From Rhineura floridana (lineage: Eukaryota > Chordata > Lepidosauria > Squamata > Rhineuridae), in NCBI RefSeq assembly GCF_030035675.1, contig NC_084483.1, positions 4,979,501-5,043,500 on the forward strand: DNA of 64,000 nt, in the 5' to 3' direction. This document shows positions 1 through 12,700 of the stretch, piece after piece. Numbering within the stretch: the stretch's first letter is position 1; each line of letters starts with the position of its first letter. The translations under genes and the position numbers were made by a program. The notes below the pieces were generated by a model. That model worked only from the letters and a program-made list of their open reading frames with translations, was not told the DNA's origin and searched no databases.

Positions 1-635
1 GAAGGTGGCAAGCTCAGGGATATTCAGAGCGTTAGTAGAGGATGCAAATCAGATCTTTCCTGTCCATGATGGGATTATATAGGAAAAGAGCCTCTGCAAC
101 TGAATATTATTTCCACTTAGATCACCTGCAGCTCTTTACCTTCGATGTGGAAAATTAATTATGGCTAGTATGGTCTGGAGGCACATGAGGCCAGCTCCCT
201 GCTGAAGCTAAGCAGGGTCAGGTCTGGTCTGTGCCTGGATGGGAGACCGCCTGGGAACCAGATATAAGCTGCCTTGGGTTTCTATCATGAAAAGAAAGGA
301 GGGGTATAAATGTAATAAACAAATAAATAAAATATGTTGCTCAGTTGGATATATTTGAAGATTCAGTACAGGAGTTGCAAGCTGCATAGTGTTCTCTGGT
401 TTTGTCTTAAATCAGAAAAGAAAAATTAAGAAAACAACATGCTAATTACTTAACATTATTCTTATGAAACAAAGAAACAATAGAAAATGTTAGTCTGTGT
501 TTGTTTAAATATAACTGTTAAAGTAATTGTTAGATCAATGGAAATTAAATTCAGTTGGCTGGAGTTCTTACGGAAAAGTGGAGAACCAAAGAAAGCATGC
601 TAAATAAAATGTGGGTCTTCACTAAATCCCTGCAG
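1..635. other. CCT4 intron, 5' part of window
   Basis: No coding exon of CCT4 precedes base 636 in this window, so this stretch is intronic. It holds one SINE (about 160-330); the rest is AT-rich sequence in which I see nothing else. Confidence 0.7.
160..330 (+). repeat. 5S rRNA-derived SINE
   Basis: The block from about 160 to 270 follows 5S rRNA: it contains gctaagcagggtc and then ggatgggagaccgcctggga, the conserved 3' part of the 5S internal promoter. It is followed by a ggtataaatgtaataaa-type tail and A/T-rich repeats. A 5S gene would stop after about 120 bases and would not carry such a tail, so this is a SINE with a 5S-type pol III head. The 5' third is diverged, so the copy is old. 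SINEs with 5S heads are known from squamates and other vertebrates. Confidence 0.75.
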
Positions 636-757
636 GTTGTATCACAGTATTCTAGTCTGCTTTCTCCAATGAGTGTGGAAGCTGTGATGAAGGTGATAGA
701 TCCAACTACAGCTAGCGGTGTGGATCTTAGAGACATCAAAATTGTCAAAAAGCTTGG
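636..757 (+). CDS. CCT4: CCT4 exon (VVSQYSSLL...KIVKKLG)
   Basis: Acceptor ccctgcag is followed by GTT GTA TCA CAG. The donor is GG|gtaagt at 758. The exon is 122 bases, phase 0 in and phase 2 out, and corresponds to human residues about 175-215. Open reading continues upstream into the intron, but the homology begins only after the acceptor. Confidence 0.95.
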
Positions 758-3700
758 GTAAGTAGTAATCTGCCAGAAATACAAATTTTGTAACATTTAT
801 TCTTAAAATGATTATTATTGTTGTGTTAACTTACTCACCGAATGCTTATTTCTAGTGGAACAATTGATGACTGTGAATTAATTGAAGGGCTGGTTCTCAC
901 TCAGAAAGTGGCCAACAGTGGTGTAACCAGAGTGGAAAAAGCTAAGATAGGTCTCATTCAGTTTTGCTTGTCGGCTCCAAAGACAGATGTAAGTTGCTGT
1001 GTTCAATTTGTTAAATTTTCATCACTATGAGTTTATCTTAACATGTTAATTAAAATATTTTAAAATTCTGAGTACCTTAACAGTAAATCATTTTACTTTA
1101 TGTATGGTATTATATATCAACATGTTAAAATTAGGGTGAGTTGACTTATGTGATCTGTTGTTTATTGTTGTTTTCATCTAATTTTTTTGTAATCCCAGCA
1201 GTATATATGTTAAAAGCAAGATTGCTTCGTGTACATCTAATCTATATTAAGGAATCCTGTTACGAATTTAAGAGGTGCCTTGTGGGATCAGATCAAGGCC
1301 ATGTAGGCTAGCATTATTTGCAAGAATATTAACAACCTAGTGGCCTCCCAGTGAACGGCTTATATATAATAGAATCATAGAGTAGTAGAGTTGGAAGGGG
1401 CCTATAAGGCCATCAAGTCCAGCCCCCTGCTCAATGCAGGAATCCAAATCAAAGCATTCCTGACAGATGGCTGTCCAGCTGCCTCTTGAATGCTTCCAGT
1501 GTCGGGCAGCCCACTACCTCTCTAGTAATTGGTTCCATTGTCGTATGGCTCTAACAGTTAGGATGTTTTTCCTGATGTCCAGTCGAAATCTGGCTTCCCG
1601 CAACTTGAGCCCATTATTCTGAGTCCTGCACTCTGGCACAATTGAGAAGAGATCCTGGCCCTCCTCTATGTGACAACCTTTCATGTACTTGAAGAGTGCT
1701 ATCATATCTCCCCTCAGTCTTCTCTTCTCCAGGCTAAACACGCCCAGTTCTTTCAGTCTCTCCTCATAGGGCTTTGTTTCCAGTCTCCTGATAATCCTTG
1801 TTGCCCTCCTCTGAACCTGTTGCAGTTTGTCTGCATCCTTCTTGAAGTGTGAAGACCAGAACTGGACACAGTACTCAAGATGAGGCCTAACCAGCACTGA
1901 ATAGAGGGGGACTAATACTTTACATGATTTGGAAACTATACTTCTGTTAATGCAGCCTAATATAGCATTTGCCTTTTTTGCAGCCATATCACACTGTTGG
2001 CTCAAATTCAGCGTCTGATCAACGACAATTCCAAGATTCTTCTCACATGTCGTATTGCTGAGCCAAGTATCCCCATCATAACTGCATTTGGTTTCCTTTT
2101 CCTAAGTGTAGAACTTTGCATTTATCCCTGTCGAATTTCATTCTGTGGTTTTCAGCCCAATGCTCCAGCCTATCAAGGTCCCTTTGAATTTTGTTTCTGT
2201 CTTCCACGGTATTAGCTTTGCCCCCCAATTTTGTATCATCTGCAGATTTGATAAGCATGCTCTGTACATCCTCATCCAAGTTGTTAATAAAAATGTTGAA
2301 GAGCACTGGGCCCAGGACTGAGCCCTGTGGTACCCCACTCGTTACTTCCACCCAGTTTGAGAAGGAACCATTGATAAGCACTCTTTGAGTACGATTCTGG
2401 AGCCAACTGTGGATCCACCTGATAGTTGTTCCATCCAGCCCACATTTAGTTAGCTTGCTAATCAGAATATCAGTGGGCACTTCGTCAAAAGCTTTGCTGA
2501 AGCCAAGATATATTATGTCCACAGCATTCCCACAGTCTACAAGGGATGTTACCCAATCAAAAAAACGAGATAAGATTAGTTTGGCAGGATTTATTCTTCA
2601 TAAATCCATGGCTCCTAGTAATCACTGCATTGTTTCCAAGTGCTTACACATTGACTGCTTTATAATCTGCTCCAGAGTTTTTCCAGGGATTGATGTTAGG
2701 CTGACTGGTCTGTAGTTCCCTGGTTCCTCCTTTTTGCCCTTTTTGTAGATAGGGACAACATTAGCTCTCCTCCAGTTATCTGTTACTTCACCAGTCCTGC
2801 ATGATTTCGCAAAGATAATAGACAACTGTTCTGAGAGTTCTTCAGCCAGTTCCTTCAGTACTCTAGGATGCAGTTTATTGGGCCCTGGAGATTTGAACTT
2901 GTTCAAAGTGATTAGGTATTCCTTGACTGTTTGTCTATCAATCTCAAGCTCCAAACCTACCCCTTCTACTTCATGTTTCCCAGGAGAGTCATAGACCCTT
3001 TTTTGGGAGAAGACTGAGCCAAAGTAGGAATTGAGCACTTCTGCCTTTTCTTTGTCATCTGCTATCATTTTGTCATCTTTGTTGAGTAGCTGTGCCACCA
3101 TTTCTTTTCTCTCTCTTTTATTATACCTGAAGAAAGCTTTTTTGTTGCTTTTAGCATCTCTCGCTAACCTCAGCCCATTCTCAGCTTTAGCCTTCCTGAC
3201 GCCATCCCTGCAATTCCGTGATACCTGCCTGTACTCTTCCTGTGTGGCTTGGCCTTCTTTCCGCTTTCCGTATGTGTCCTTTTTTGTTTTCAGGTCGTCT
3301 GTAAGCTTTTTGTGAAGTCACATTGGCTTCTTCTGCTGTTTTCCCCCTTTTTTCCTTGTTGGAATTGCTTGCCCATTGTGCTTTTAGAATTTCCTTTTTT
3401 AGAAACTCCCACCCATCTTGGACTCCTTTTCTCATTAGGATCACTTGCCATGGAACCATACTTACAATTGTTCTCAGTTTATTAAAATTAGCTTTCCTGA
3501 AGTCCAGGGTATGCATATATTCAGTTTAAGCCTGAAAAGAGGTCTAGCATAGAATAAATTTGCCATTAGTTGCATGGGCTCCTAATGGGAGGAAGGGTGG
3601 GATATAAATCAAATAATAAATAAATAAATAAATATTCATATGCAAACTAAAGCTTAAAAAGATATCTTATTGCTTCATTTGCAATTGACTGCTTTGACTG

Positions 3701-6700
3701 GATAGATTAGGAAAAGGGTACAAAATTATATCCAGTATTATATGCTAAATGCTAATATTAGTATTATTTAGTAGTATAATTAGTATTAATTAGTAGTATA
3801 TTAGCATAATTAGTATTATAGTAGTATGCTAATATAGCTAATGTTAATATGCTAAATGCTAATATTAGTTACATATTAGTTGCAAATTTGCCATTAGTTA
3901 CATGGGCTCCTACTGGGACGAAGGGCGGGATATAAATCGAATAAATATTTTTATGCAAACTATGCAAGCTTAAAAAGACATCTTAGTGCTTCATTTGCAG
4001 TTGACCGCTTTGACTGCAGGCAGTGAGTTGTCGATCAGGGGAAGCCAACATACAGCGCCTTGCAAAAGTACTCAGACCCCTGACCAATTTATTTATGCTC
4101 TCATATTACTGAATTAGAAATGGTACGTTGTAATTTTGTTCTGTATGATACTTTATTTTGAAACACTGAAACTTAAAATCAATTCTTGTGAGGTGACATT
4201 GGTTTTATGTTGGGAAATGTTTGTAAGAAACAAAAACATTAAACATGTTGCTTGCCTAAGTATTCAACCCCCACACATTAATATTTGGTAGAGCCACCTT
4301 TAACTGCAATAACAGCTTTAAGTCTTTTGGGGTAGGTATGTACCAGTTTTGTACACAGTGTCGGAGGGATTTTGGCCAATTCTTGGCCGATTCGCTCCAG
4401 GTCGTTCAGGTTGGTTGGGCTTTGCTTGTGGACTGCAATTTTCAAAGAGCGCCACAGATTCTCAGTGAGATTGAGATCAGGACTTTGACTGGGCCACTGT
4501 AGGACGTTCACCTTTTTGTTCTTGAGCCACTCCAGTGTTGCTTTGGCCTTTTGCTTGGGATCATTGTCCTGCAGAAAAGTGAATTTCCTCCAAAGCTTCA
4601 GTTTTTGAGTGGTCTGAAGGAGGGTCTCTTGCAGTATTTCCCTGAATTTTGCTCCATCCATTCTTCCTTCAATTTTAACAAGACCCCCAGTCCCTGCTGA
4701 TGAGAACCATCTGCACAGCATGATGCTGCCACCACCATACTTCACTGTAGGGATGGTGTGTCTTGAAGCATGGGCAGTGTTAGGTTTGCACCACACATAG
4801 CACTTTGAGTTTTGGCCAAAAAACTCTTATTTTGATCTTACCTGACCACAAAACCTCTTCCCACATCACAGCTGGGGTGCTCTCGTGCTTTCTGGCAAAC
4901 TCCAGACGTGTTTCAGATGGTACTTTTTGAGTCACGGCTTCTTTCTTGCCACCCTCCCATACTGGCCAGTGTTATGCAGAGCTCTTGATAGGGTTGATTG
5001 GTGCACCATTACTCCACTCCCAGCCACTGAACTCTGTAGCTTCTTCAAAGTGATTGTTGGCCTCTCTGTGACTTCTCTCCCAAGTCTCCTTGTTTGAGCC
5101 CTGAGTTTTGAGGGAAGACCTTTACTTGGCAGTGCCTGGGTGGTGTGATGCAGTTTCCACTTCCTGATTATTGATCCGACTGGGCTTATTGGGATATCCA
5201 AACACTTGGATATTATTTTATGCCCTTTTCCTAATCTATGCATTTGCATTACATTATCTCTCACTTATATAGAACGCTCTTTGGTCTTCATTTTCCTTCA
5301 GATCCACAGCCTGACCAATGATCCTTTAACAGTGAGGTTTTTAACCTCACAATGTGACAGCCACTTTAATGGTTCACAGGTGGAGGCCAATGGTAAGGTA
5401 ATTGTGTCCTCGACAGAGCAATTTCTTTCATCTGTATCAGCTGGGAGCTTCCACAGTACAGGGGTTGAATGCTTATGCAAGCAACATGTTTCGGTTTTTT
5501 ATGTTTCTTACAAACATTTCCCAACATAAAACCAATGTCACCTTACAGTAATTGATTTTGAGTTTCAGTGTTTCAAAATAAAATGTCATACAGAACGAAA
5601 TTACAATGTACCATTTGTAATTAATGTGAGAGCATTGGTCAGGGGTCTGATTACTTTTGCAAGGCACTGTACTTCCTCCAATATAAGAACATAAGAACAT
5701 AAGAAGAGCCTGCTGGATCAGGCCAGTGGCCCATCTAGTCCAGCATCCTGTTCTCACAGTGGCCAACCAATATGTAGTTGGACTCCGAACTGCCATCAGT
5801 CCCAACCAGCATGGCCAATGGTGAAGGATGGTGGGAGTTACAGTTCAACATCTGGAGGGAACCATGGTGTGTACCTCTGATTTAGATATTTAGTTTTAAG
5901 TTTTATTTTTATTCTTCTGTTAGATGGATAACCAGATTGTTGTTTCTGACTACACTCAAATGGATAGAGTCTTGCGTGAAGAGAGAGCCTACATTCTCAA
6001 TTTAGTTAAGCAAATTAAGAAGACTGGATGTAATGTGCTGCTCATTCAGAAATCTATTCTGCGGTATGTTTATTCCAGTATCTCATATTAGTCCTGCTAT
6101 TGAAGAATGGGTGGCATTCAGGACTAAATGCCTACTGGGCTTCTACTGGGAGGAAGGGTGGGATATAAATTTAATAAAGTAAATAAATAAAATTATTCTT
6201 GACATGGTGAAGTTTAAGAGGAAGACTTGAGATGGTCTCTACAACCTATTCCTTAAACCAGGGGTGGGAAACTGGATCTGGCCAGTTGGCTAGATCCTTA
6301 TCCTTCCTGACCCTCACAGGCCAGATTTGTCAGGTGGCCAGGGCACTTGACTGTCAATCACCTGATGGGCACGTTGAAGTCCCAACAATTTGGTGTTCCA
6401 CAGTGCTGAGCAGGGCTCTTTGCAAGCCCTTTCAAGGATTGGCTGGCTACAGAGATCTCCATGGGGTTCCCTAGGAACTCTAGCACAGCTAATCCCTGGG
6501 AGCTTGAAGTCAGATGGTAGGTGCTGACTTCTGCCTCTGGTTCCTTCTGGGATTGGCTGTGCTATGGAATTCCACAAGTGGAGCTCCATAGTGCAGCCAA
6601 TCCCAGCTGGCTTTGTCTCACCGCCAATATTTGGAGCACACTTTAAGGCTTCCAAGTGTGCATTGGCAGCCATTTCTCCATCTGCCCCTCACTTGATGTC

Positions 6701-9700
6701 ACATACGTGGGAGAGATTTTGGGGAAATGGTCTTGCCGTCTAAACTGGGTCCACGCTGAGCTTAATTGGGCCTCTGAGCTGGAGGTTGTCTATGTCTGCC
6801 TTAAACTCTTACAAAAATATGCTTAACATATTTAGAAACTAATTCTAAGAACCCTAGATAAGAAACATTAAAACTTGCAGTTTCTGCAAATATTACTGTG
6901 ATTTCCTGCAAATATTACTTTTACTCCAGAAACTTCTTGTCAGAAGAGATTATTAATAATAATGGTGGATATTGATGGCCTTTGGTTATAAGTGATAAAG
7001 TTTGTTCAAATACTTAGAAAAATCTTGGCCTGTGATATTTGCCTCAAATATCTTTTTTTATTTAAAATTGGAAGTGAGAAGAGGTCAGGTCTGCCTGCTC
7101 ACTTTCCTCTAAGCCCCCTGCCACCATTTCTGGTGGAGGTGAGAGGAAGGCCTTTCACTCTTCTCTCTCGTGTGTGTCATGCTGCTATAGCTGTAACCTT
7201 GGAGGCATGGGAAATGTAATACTTCCAGTGCTGCTAAAACTACTAATCCTAGTGTCATAGTTGTGTGCCGGGAGCTTTAGGAAGATACCTCCTTCTATTC
7301 TGCTGCTGTAGCAGCATAGGTAAAGTGGGAAGGAGGGAGCGGTCTTGGAGGGTTACTGGAGAGATTTAGGAAAGATTTGGAATCAATTTTGCGCTTGTAT
7401 GATACCCAGTTGGGCTCAGAATAAATAGAGCTATGTTCTGGGTCTTGGGAAATTCTCAGTCTGGTCAGAGTAGTATGCCCCATCGCTAACAAGTCTGTGA
7501 TTCTAATGGATTTTCTAACTCATTCATTGTGTTGATTTCAGGGATGCTCTAAGCGATCTAGCTCTACATTTCTTGAACAAAATGAAGATCATGGTCATTA
7601 AAGATATTGAAAGAGATGACATTGAGTTTATATGTAAGGTGAGGAGCTGTTAGCTAGTTCTGCTTTAGATGAATATTTGATTCAAAAAGTCATTGAAATT
7701 GGTCATAACACTGATTGGCTCTGCCTTGGGATTTGTCACACAGTTTGTATGTAGCGTTGGTAGGAAATAATATGTGAAAGAACTAGTGGCTGCTACTTGT
7801 ATTGCTTCTTCCAAAGGAAAAGGTATTGTGGCATCTTGCTTACAAAGGTAGCTTCTGTAAGATGCAGCTGTCTTAGTTCAGTCCTGTGCATGTCTTACTT
7901 GGACATTAGTCCCACCAAATTTAATGGTACTTACTTCCAAGTAAGAGAATATGTGATTGCAATCCGTGTACATAAAGTAGAACATACTGAACTATATTAT
8001 ACTTTTCTTAATCTATGGTCTTTCTTTGTGTTTTATTTTTAAAAAGACCATTGGAACTAAGCCAGTTGCTCATATTGATCAGTTTACTGGTGATATGCTG
8101 GGATCTGCTGAACTGGCAGAAGAGGTCAATTTAAATGGATCTGGAAAGCTAATAAAGGTAAGGAGAACTTGTTTCACTATATAGCCTGCTGCCTTATGAA
8201 ACCCTGAGCAACTAATGTGTGTGAGAGACACAAACTTCTACACAAAATGAAATTTCACCACCTTAAAAGTTCCTGATGTCTCTACCAACGTTGTGGCGAC
8301 TTTCAAAAGTATTCTTTTCAAATTATTCTGAGATTTGCACTAGGAGGCATTCCAAGGGGAGGGATTTTCTTAACTTTAAGACAAATAATGAGAGAATTCC
8401 TTACTGAGGCTCTTGCTGTCTTGACTTGGCAACAAGTTGGTCTCAGGGGAGGCAGTAGTCTCTAACATAGGATGGGCCAACCCATTTATAATCTACTTAT
8501 CAAAGTTAGCCTTTTGAATTATTACTGGAACAAACTCGTAATGGAACACTCAGTTACATGCTTCTGCTGATGCAGCTGGAACTACCATCTCTCTGAAGAG
8601 CCGCCTGAAACTGGCATCATACTAGTCTGATGGGCATGAATGATGGCCATCTGCTTCCCATTTGATAAAGAACTTCAGTCATCTGCACTAGGATTGTCTG
8701 GACTTCTTCGTTGGCTTTGATCCTTCTGTTCAAATTGATCTACAATTGCCTCTGGGGATGCTTTATTGGCTCCTTGAAGATTGGATTGTGGTGTTCCACC
8801 AGGTTTAGTGTTGGCATCGATCCTGTTTCAATGTTTATATGAAGCTGCTGAGAAATTCAGAGTTTTGAGAAGGTGTCATCAGTATGCTGATGGCATCTAG
8901 CTCTATATTTAAATCTTTAAACATTTGGATGCCACTTTCTTTGTCCTAAACCAATGCCTGGAATATGTGGTCAAGTGGCAAGTCCAGACAAGTTATGTTT
9001 GTGAGGGCTAATTTACCTATGACTGATGGAGTTACCATCTCCCCATCAGAACAGGTGCAGAGTCTGTCCTGTAAAGCTTGTGTCTTGTAAGCTGGTTTTA
9101 GTTATGGCATGGACACTTTTTAAAAACTCAGTTTATGTAAGCTCCATCCCTTTTCAGGTAGAGATCTTGTGCTGATGCATCTTTTTGTAATCTCTAATCC
9201 TTGGCTACTCTAATGTGATTCCCTTGAAGAAAACTTACAAGATTCAGTCATTGCACATCAATGTGGGAAGATGTGCACTTTCAGTCTGGCAGCCAGTATG
9301 CTTCTGGGGTCAATTCAGGATGCTAGTTTTCACTTTTAAGCTCTTCATGGCCTGGGCCCACATACCTCAGAAACTGCCACTCCATGTGTTGTCCCCAGTG
9401 CCAGCTCCAAGTGTCTGGTCAGGCTCTGATTCAGGTAGCATCCTTTCACAAAGTGAGAACTACTCTAGCATGAAACAAAGCTTTTACCTGTGTTTCCCCA
9501 AGTATATGGAATGATCTCCATCTGAGACACACAATTCCTTCAGAAAGCTCATAGAAAATAGGAGGGGTATAACATGCATGTTTTCTGCTTAGCTTTTTGT
9601 ATGGTTGGGTAATTGGGATTACATTGCCACTGTTCAATTTTTGGTTTTTAATCATTTTTATATGTACATAAGCTGTCAGGAAAAATAGGCCAATAAATGG

Positions 9701-12700
9701 TTTTAAAAATAAAGATCTACATCACTGGCATACTTGTGGTATCTAATACTTTTCCAAGGAACAATGAGCTGCTGTCTCTCGCCACTCATTGTGACCTCTG
9801 CCAAAAACATATGAACTCACCTGAGAGGAGGGCCACTGGTCTTAACATCCTTTAGTTGCAACATGAACACTGTCAAAATCTTCACAATGATCTAACATGG
9901 TCAGTGGTGGTACAATTGCCCTAATTGATTTTTGAGGCAGTGTCATCTATTTTTTTTAAATTACTATTTTGTGGGGGGGGGGGGATAGCAACAGTGCTGC
10001 TTGCTTATATTGTGATACTATTTTTTGTCATGTAGATCACAGGCTGTGCTAGCCCTGGAAAAACTGTAACAATTGTGGTCCGTGGCTCTAACAAACTAGT
10101 GATCGAAGAAGCTGAACGCTCAATTCACGATGCTTTGTGTGTCATCCGCTGTTTAGTAAAAAAAAGGTACTGTATAAGCTTCATAGACCAGTAAAATCAT
10201 CACACAGCTTGACACATGACCCTTACTCACGTTTTCAAAATTCTAATTTCAGAGCCTTGATTGCAGGTGGTGGAGCACCAGAAATAGAATTGGCATTACG
10301 TTTGAATGAATATTCTCGCACTTTAAGTGGCATGGAGTCTTATTGTGTGCGTGCTTATGGAGAGGCTCTGGAAATTATTCCATCTACCCTGGCTGAAAAT
10401 GCAGGCCTTAATCCTATTTCTACTGTGACTGAGCTGAGAAACAGGCATGCACAAGGAGAGAGAACTGCAGGCATTAATGTCAGAAAGGTAAGATGTAAAA
10501 TAGTGAGACAAAACAAACACAATTCTATGAGTGGAATCCAGCGTAGCCTGTCAGTACAACACAAGGCTTTCTCCTTTCACAATGGAACCCCCCCATTTTC
10601 CCCTTAAAATTATTCTAGGGGTTCCCCCAACCCTCTGGAGCAGATTTGGCAGGGCATAGCGGATGTGCAAGGGGGGGAGGGAGTTCTCTTGTACAAGTGG
10701 AATGCCTTGTATTGATGGGACCTGGTAGTTGAATGATGCTCTATATATCATTTGACTCTTCCAAAGAATTTTGATTTTTTAAACTGGAATTTACTGCATG
10801 CTGCTCATTGCATTATGCATATGGCAAAATACCTTGTATTTGTTCTGTTTATTTCCAGTGTTCAACCTGTGAGTGCCATTTTATATGTAGTCAAAATGGT
10901 ACCACCTATACAGAAGAGGGGTGTATCAAAACATTTGGGGGAATCCCAAGGTTTTCAGAAGCACAAAATATCTTTAGAAATAAAAAAGCCTCAAGGGAGG
11001 CACCCCACAAACGGCCTTTTGAAGAGTGAACTTGTTTAATGGTGACAAAATGCCAACTGACTGGTAGGGAGTGGAGGCGGGGATTGGGAATGGAATGAAG
11101 TAGAGTAGTTGAAATCCTGAACAGCAGCTGTCCACACTGCAACATTTTGTTGCAGGTCCCATTTGTAATTTCAATAATAGATGGCAGCAGGTGCGAAGGA
11201 ATAGATAGAGTAATCTGTTGGGCTGCATTCTAAGTGCATTCTGTTAACAGAAAAAAAAGTGTTAATACATTCATTTTCATAAATGATTTGCTCTTAAATA
11301 ATTTAACCAATTTAACCACACCTGTATAACATTAAGTCTGCTATTAAATGTACTTCATGTACATTTGGGCTTCATAGAATATTGATTGCCTATTAAAATT
11401 GTTTGCAATAAAATTGCACTCTTCTAGTTGGAAAGTTGCTATGTAGCGGCTTGACAGATTACCGAATTAAGTATAAAATAGTTGAAGTGACACAATATAA
11501 TGAGGGAAATGGGGGTATAACTAATTATTTTTATTTGCAGTAGGGACCCCAAGTTCTTTGGAAATTTTACTAACTGGTTTATTGGGAAGATCAGTAATGG
11601 CAGACAAGCTGCCCCAAAGCATGGTGAACCCTGCTGATTTACCCCCCAGTAATGTGCAGCTGTACTGGGTCATGTTCTAGGCTGCACTCATTATAATTGC
11701 ACTTGGATACATCTTAATGCAAGAAGGTCAGTTGACAATCCATATCAACTGAGAATGCAGTATGAAACTGCACATGTAATTCCTTGCAATGCATAGGGTT
11801 TCTGTGGCAGACAAGCAGGGGTTCTTTGCCTTACAGATCAATGCAAAAAGGGTTCCCCAAAGGTAGGGAGTTTAAAAAACACTGCTTTAAGTATGGTACT
11901 AATTCATGCTTATTTGATATGTTGTAGTTAGCTGCAATTTGTTGTAGTACACTTGTGCCCACCACTTTGTCCTTGGTTTTATTAAATATAAGCCCTGACC
12001 ATGTCAGCATCCAAATAATTTGCCAGATTCACAATTGTATTGGTGTTCTCAAGCCTATCAGATGTGATAGCAGCTAAATGTTTTTTTATTTAAAAAGTCT
12101 TTCTAAATCATTTAATGTTTAAAAAATGCCTAAATAGTGTACAAATAATACAAATCAGCATAAAAGTGACAAAATAATATAAAAACAGAAATCCACTTGG
12201 AACTAAAACATACACTGAGATGTATTCATTCCACATCTTCATTCTCTTGGTTCCAAAATATAAAATTTTATGCTAAATGCAAAAAGTAAGTAAAAGGACA
12301 TTCTGACAAGTACATTTGAAAAATGTTAAGTGTATTTTGGAAGCTTGATGTTCCGTATTCCCAGAATTAATACATCTGTGGGTTTTTCTAGTCCATAAGG
12401 AACCAAGAATTCAGTATTTGGCCCAGTTTGAAGATCCACTCAAAAGAGAATTTCTGCTTTGTATTCATGATGGTGAAACTCAGTAGAAACCCACGTAGTG
12501 GATAGCTGTAAAAACTGAGAACTTTATTGTGGATTTTCTTATGATTCAAAGATTATTATATATTGACATTGCTTATTGTGGTTTTTATTAACAAAAAAGT
12601 TGTAATTACTTGTATACCAAGGACTATAAAATATTTGATTTAATATATGTAACTTCAACTAGAGTTAATGTAATTTAACATAAAATTGTTGTTTCTTGGT

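Larger units (their letters stand above)
4053..5669 (-). mobile_element. complete Tc1-like DNA transposon, inactive
   Basis: The element is 1617 bases long and flanked by TA on both sides (4051-4052 and 5670-5671). Its terminal inverted repeats begin cagcgccttgcaaaagta on the left and, reversed, cagtgccttgcaaaagta on the right. They extend at least 50 bases through tcaggggtctga. The transposase is on the minus strand: helix-turn-helix region in 5264-4932, catalytic region in 4796-4278 with QDNDPK and LTENLW spaced as the D34E of Tc1 transposases. Stops and a frame change between 4932 and 4797 separate the halves, so it is inactive. It lies in a CCT4 intron. Both ends and much of the reading frame survive, suggesting an insertion of only moderate age. 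Confidence 0.95.

Noticed and set aside
160-280. A 5S rRNA gene
   Set aside because: Only part of the 5S sequence is kept, the 5' third is diverged, and it runs into a SINE-like tail.
555-635. Upstream extension of the first CCT4 exon
   Set aside because: The frame is open, but similarity to CCT4 starts exactly after the acceptor at 635.
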